In this document: one piece after another, positions 14,612-17,357 of the stretch
Position numbering within the stretch: position 1 is the first letter of the stretch
How the letters are laid out: each line of letters starts with the position of its first letter
Source: Candidatus Nanopelagicales bacterium
GTDB lineage: Bacteria > Actinomycetota > Actinomycetes > S36-B12 > UBA10799
Assembly: GCA_030699055.1 (NCBI GenBank)
Contig: JAUYKX010000233.1
Span: forward strand, 1-17,357
DNA length: 17,357 bases
Direction of reading: 5' to 3'
Made by a program: the position numbers and the translations under genes
Notes under the pieces: model-generated
What the model saw: only the letters and a program-made list of their open reading frames with translations
The model's database searches: none
Told to the model about the DNA's origin: nothing

Positions 14612-16855
14612 TCAGCCGGTGGTGGGCCTCTGGCCAGCCGGACGACGGATGCGGATGATCGCCAGGGTCAACAGAGAAATCGCACCCAGCACACCCAACA
14701 CCAGCAACGGCCAATCGACGGAGTCGCCAGGGGACGGCGCCTTGAGGTTGTACACATAGGCAACTCGTCCGGCGGCGTCCGGTGGCGGATCGTACGGGGT
14801 AGCCGCCGCTCCGACCATCGTCTTGACGGCATGCAGGTAGGCATCGGCCATCGCGGGTTCCTTGGAGGCGGTAACCACCTGGTCGAGGATCTGGCTGGTC
14901 CCCTTCTTCTGCAATTCGGAAGCGCCCTTGCTGAGTTCGCCGCCTCCGGTGGCCGCCTCGGCCAGACCTTGATCGAGCTTGGTCGCGCCGACGGTGAGGG
15001 TGTTTGCTCCCGAGGTCAGGGACCCGAGAGCGGTGGTCAACTCAGCCTGGCCGTCGGCCACCTTGTCGGCTCCCGATTCAGCCGAGTTGGCCCCCGTAGC
15101 CAGTTCGGCGGCGCCGGACGCGGCGGCTGATAGCGCTTCCTTCAGCTCGATCAAACCGCCGTAGACACTGGTTGCCCCCGGTTCGGACGACTTGAGCGCG
15201 GCGCTCACCGCTTCCAGGCCTTCAGTGATCTTCTGGAGGGCAATCGACATGGCCTCCAGGCCGAAGATGAGGGCATCGCGCTTGTCGCCGAGAGTGACTG
15301 CGGTGCGCCCAGCCTGGGTTTCGATATCCTTCGCCTCGGTCGCTGCGGAGCCCAGGGCCGTCGCGGCCGCTTCGAGATGCACACACAGGACGTTCCCTGG
15401 GTCGGTTCCGCCCGAGCCGCATACGGGGGCGTAGGCCGCATCGGCGGCGGCTTTGGCAGTCCCCGCACTGAGCGCCAGGCTGGCGGCATCGGTGCCAATA
15501 CCAGCCACCTCGGCTTGCTCGGTCGACAGCCCCGCTGCGAAGGTCTTCAACAACTTTGCACCTTCACGTGTGGCCCTCGTGGCTTGGATCAGCGTTATCG
15601 CGTCCGGGTTTGGCGGCCAGGGAATTGGCGGATCATTCTTCGAGCCGACTCGGGCGACGATCTCGTTGACCGCATCGGCCAGAGCTTGGGAGCCACTCAC
15701 TGTTGCCGGCAATCCGCTGGCCCCGGCCATTTGGTCGAGACCAACGGCGAGCTGGGTCAGCCCGGTGGCCAACGAACGGCCAGCCTTGGTGAGCTCACGC
15801 GAGCCGCGATGAGCCTTCCCCGACCCGGACGCCAGAGCCTTCTCACCTTTGGCCAACTGGTTGGCGCCTTCGTTGAGTTGAATCAGGCCTTCGGCCAGTC
15901 CCGCGGTTCCCTCGGCCAGTTGGGCCGTCGACTTGTCGAGGGTTTCGAGACCCTCGGCCAATTCGGTGTTTCCCTTGACCGACTGGGACAGCATGTTGGC
16001 GGCGAAGTTGGCGAAGGGTGCCTGCCCCGGGATCACCGGTGTGATCTCCGCCTGGAGATTGGGAAGTTGGATGTCGGGGGAGGACATCACCATCTCGACC
16101 GTCTGCTGATAGCTGCCCATGGGCGGATACAGGACCAGGTTCCACAGCAACTCGGTTTGGCCGTCGGCAATGGTGTTGACGATGGCCTCCGGGGCGCTCA
16201 CCAACTCAGAACCGGCTGGCAGAACGGCTCGGATCACACCGGCGAAGGGAGCGAAGACCGGCTGGGTTTCGGTGGTCAGCTCACCTTCCGCATCCCGGTA
16301 CGAAATGGCCTGGTCCTTGACCACCGTATTGGTCGCCGTGTATCGAATGGTGATCGTTCCCCCGAGTCCGGTCAGGGTCTTCGGGTTGACCGCCTGGCCA
16401 TCCCGTACGTACTCGGCATGGAGAGCCACCGGCAGGGGCTTGCTGAACGTGGCCTGGGTGGTGACGCTGTTGGTGCCCGAGCCGCCGATGGGCAGGATCA
16501 CCGTGTTCGACTGGGTCTTTGGTGCTCCCGGCCGGTCGACGTAGCGGACATCGTTGATTGCCGAGTGTTGAGCGATCGTCTGGGTTGGACGATCAACCGT
16601 GGTTACCCGGTTGATCAGCTGGGCCTTGGATGGCAGGCCGCTGAGGTCCAGATCCGCCAACACCAGCTGATCATTCGTGAAGGTCGGTTGGGGAGGCGGC
16701 GGTTCCTTCTGGTCTTTCTTCTTGACATCCGAGGTCGAGGGGGAGGCAGACGGTCGTTCGGCGGCCGCGGGCAGGACACAAATCGCAGCCAGCAGGCCTG
16801 TGGTCAGAGCGGCCCCGGCCGCCCGCCGAACAGTCCGGTTTCTGAACCGATTCAC
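14612..16855 (-). CDS. Exported, C-terminally membrane-anchored protein with two long heptad-repeat arrays
   Basis: A 747-residue protein whose function I do not recognise. GTG 16855 starts it, overlapping the upstream stop as GTGA; a purine-rich AAGGGA lies about 10 nt before. A signal peptide (basic NRFRNRTVRR, hydrophobic core, PAAA near 29-32) leads to a Lys/Pro-rich linker and a beta-rich region (about 60-275). Eleven heptads of the type LAEGTAG then run 299-375. A 195-residue insert follows, with a Pro-rich stretch (409-418) and two Cys (479, 491). About twelve more heptads run 571-654. One membrane helix (715-735) and a short basic tail end it. The heptads resemble the extracellular part of YhgE/Pip proteins, but the multi-helix membrane domain of those is absent. 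A stalk or periplasm-spanning role is inference. Confidence 0.85.
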   Translation of the reverse strand: MNRFRNRTVRRAAGAALTTGLLAAICVLPAAAERPSASPSTSDVKKKDQKEPPPPQPTFTNDQLVLADLDLSGLPSKAQLINRVTTVDRPTQTIAQHSAINDVRYVDRPGAPKTQSNTVILPIGGSGTNSVTTQATFSKPLPVALHAEYVRDGQAVNPKTLTGLGGTITIRYTATNTVVKDQAISYRDAEGELTTETQPVFAPFAGVIRAVLPAGSELVSAPEAIVNTIADGQTELLWNLVLYPPMGSYQQTVEMVMSSPDIQLPNLQAEITPVIPGQAPFANFAANMLSQSVKGNTELAEGLETLDKSTAQLAEGTAGLAEGLIQLNEGANQLAKGEKALASGSGKAHRGSRELTKAGRSLATGLTQLAVGLDQMAGASGLPATVSGSQALADAVNEIVARVGSKNDPPIPWPPNPDAITLIQATRATREGAKLLKTFAAGLSTEQAEVAGIGTDAASLALSAGTAKAAADAAYAPVCGSGGTDPGNVLCVHLEAAATALGSAATEAKDIETQAGRTAVTLGDKRDALIFGLEAMSIALQKITEGLEAVSAALKSSEPGATSVYGGLIELKEALSAAASGAAELATGANSAESGADKVADGQAELTTALGSLTSGANTLTVGATKLDQGLAEAATGGGELSKGASELQKKGTSQILDQVVTASKEPAMADAYLHAVKTMVGAAATPYDPPPDAAGRVAYVYNLKAPSPGDSVDWPLLVLGVLGAISLLTLAIIRIRRPAGQRPTTG

Positions 16856-17346
16856 CTCGGCGCGTTCCCTTCGTCGTCCGAAACCGACAGTCGGCGTTCG
16901 GTTGCGTGATCATTATGCCCCTCTTGAAGCGAGCGGGAGGGCAGTAATTGCGCGGCCGGAACCGTTACGGGTTGGGGGTGGTCGGACTGATCATGGTCGG
17001 TGTTACCGCTGGCTGTGGCGCCGGCCGCGACGTTGCGGATGGTAGATGCGATGAGGACCGTGAACAAGGTCGGACCGTAGACCACGAACAAGAGGAGTGA
17101 TCCGTCAATATCAGCGACCGCGCCCATGACGGAGGCGGCGATGGCCACCACCATGGCCCCGAGGACGGCGGGGAGGGCGACCGCGCGCCGCAGGGAGACC
17201 ACGATCACGAGTGACACGACCACCACGGCGATGGCCGAGAGGATGCCCGTACCGACATTGACGGGGGCGGCCAGAAAACGCATGACCAGCACCGCCAAAG
17301 TGGCCAGAAACGCTCCCACGCAGTAGGCGACGACCCGACGGGACAC
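16852..17346 (-). CDS. Four-helix integral membrane protein, first gene of the heptad-stalk operon (5' end may be cut)
   Basis: A protein of at least 164 residues with no recognised family. Four hydrophobic segments are seen at about 5-26, 33-52, 56-78 and 83-104. A hydrophilic tail of about 55 residues rich in Asp, His, Ser and Gln follows. I start it at GTG 17346, but the frame stays open to the window edge 11 bases further, so the true start could lie outside. Its stop overlaps the GTG of the downstream 747-residue protein (GTGA), which implies coupled translation and a shared role. A small membrane partner for the large exported protein is a reasonable inference; there are no transporter, kinase or protease motifs to say more. 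Confidence 0.7.
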   Translation of the reverse strand: MSRRVVAYCVGAFLATLAVLVMRFLAAPVNVGTGILSAIAVVVVSLVIVVSLRRAVALPAVLGAMVVAIAASVMGAVADIDGSLLLFVVYGPTLFTVLIASTIRNVAAGATASGNTDHDQSDHPQPVTVPAAQLLPSRSLQEGHNDHATERRLSVSDDEGNAPR

Positions 17347-17357
17347 AGTCGTTTCGC

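Noticed and set aside
14598..16893. Matching palindromes CCGACTGTCGG (14598-14608) and CCGACAGTCGG (16883-16893) either side of the heptad-stalk gene
   Set aside because: Each is itself nearly palindromic, so their inverted match is automatic; the arms are 5 bp, and one copy lies in coding sequence.
15377..16909. A 510-codon open frame on the plus strand antisense to the heptad-stalk gene
   Set aside because: It has no recognisable domain and no good start context. The opposite strand has a signal peptide, heptads and a membrane helix in order.
1..17357. tRNA, rRNA, CRISPR arrays and insertion sequences
   Set aside because: I looked for cloverleaf arms, regularly spaced repeats, and transposase motifs with terminal inverted repeats on both strands and saw none.

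Overview
The window is chromosomal DNA of a high-GC actinomycete (Actinomycetota). The signs are roughly 65% GC by eye, frequent GTG starts, WS/DGAT-type acyltransferase, mycobacterial-style SRPBCC protein, an actinobacterial-type sortase, a Lys/Ala/Pro tail like those on actinobacterial DNA-binding proteins, and a probable leaderless promoter. No rRNA, tRNA, CRISPR array, transposase or integrase was seen. Genus cannot be fixed from this sequence alone.

Layout, left to right. (1) 32-3395, minus strand: a large secreted protein with four degenerate tandem repeats, two fibronectin III domains and a basic C-terminal module, preceded by a sortase with a lipoprotein-like signal peptide. (2) 3511-7649, minus strand: sbcD-sbcC, coupled by an ATGA overlap, encoding the Mre11/Rad50-type nuclease complex. 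(3) 7710-10208, minus strand: a compact type II restriction-modification module of the BsuBI/PstI family (methyltransferase, then endonuclease), predicted to act on CTGCAG. (4) 10418-12857: an SRPBCC protein (plus), a GlpF-type aquaglyceroporin (minus), and a divergent two-helix membrane protein with a winged-helix-like cytosolic part (plus). (5) 13082-14590, plus: a WS/DGAT wax ester/triacylglycerol synthase with a Lys-rich tail. (6) 14612-17346, minus: a two-gene operon of a four-helix membrane protein and a 747-residue secreted, C-terminally anchored protein with two long heptad arrays, coupled by a GTGA overlap.

The most noteworthy structural observation is a 15-bp direct repeat (14 of 15 identical) that brackets the restriction-modification module, at 7672-7686 and 10308-10322. 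With the lower GC of the module and its position between sbcD and the SRPBCC gene, this suggests a discrete insertion into an older sbcD/SRPBCC divergent intergenic region. An 11-bp perfect inverted repeat (10346-10382) remains on the SRPBCC side. The heptad-stalk operon at the right edge and the membrane-tethered winged-helix protein opposite glpF are the least characterised coding parts.

Intergenic gaps are all shorter than 300 bases. The largest are 2399-2651, 10209-10417, 11676-11870 and 12858-13081, and each holds only short dyads or weak promoter-like motifs.
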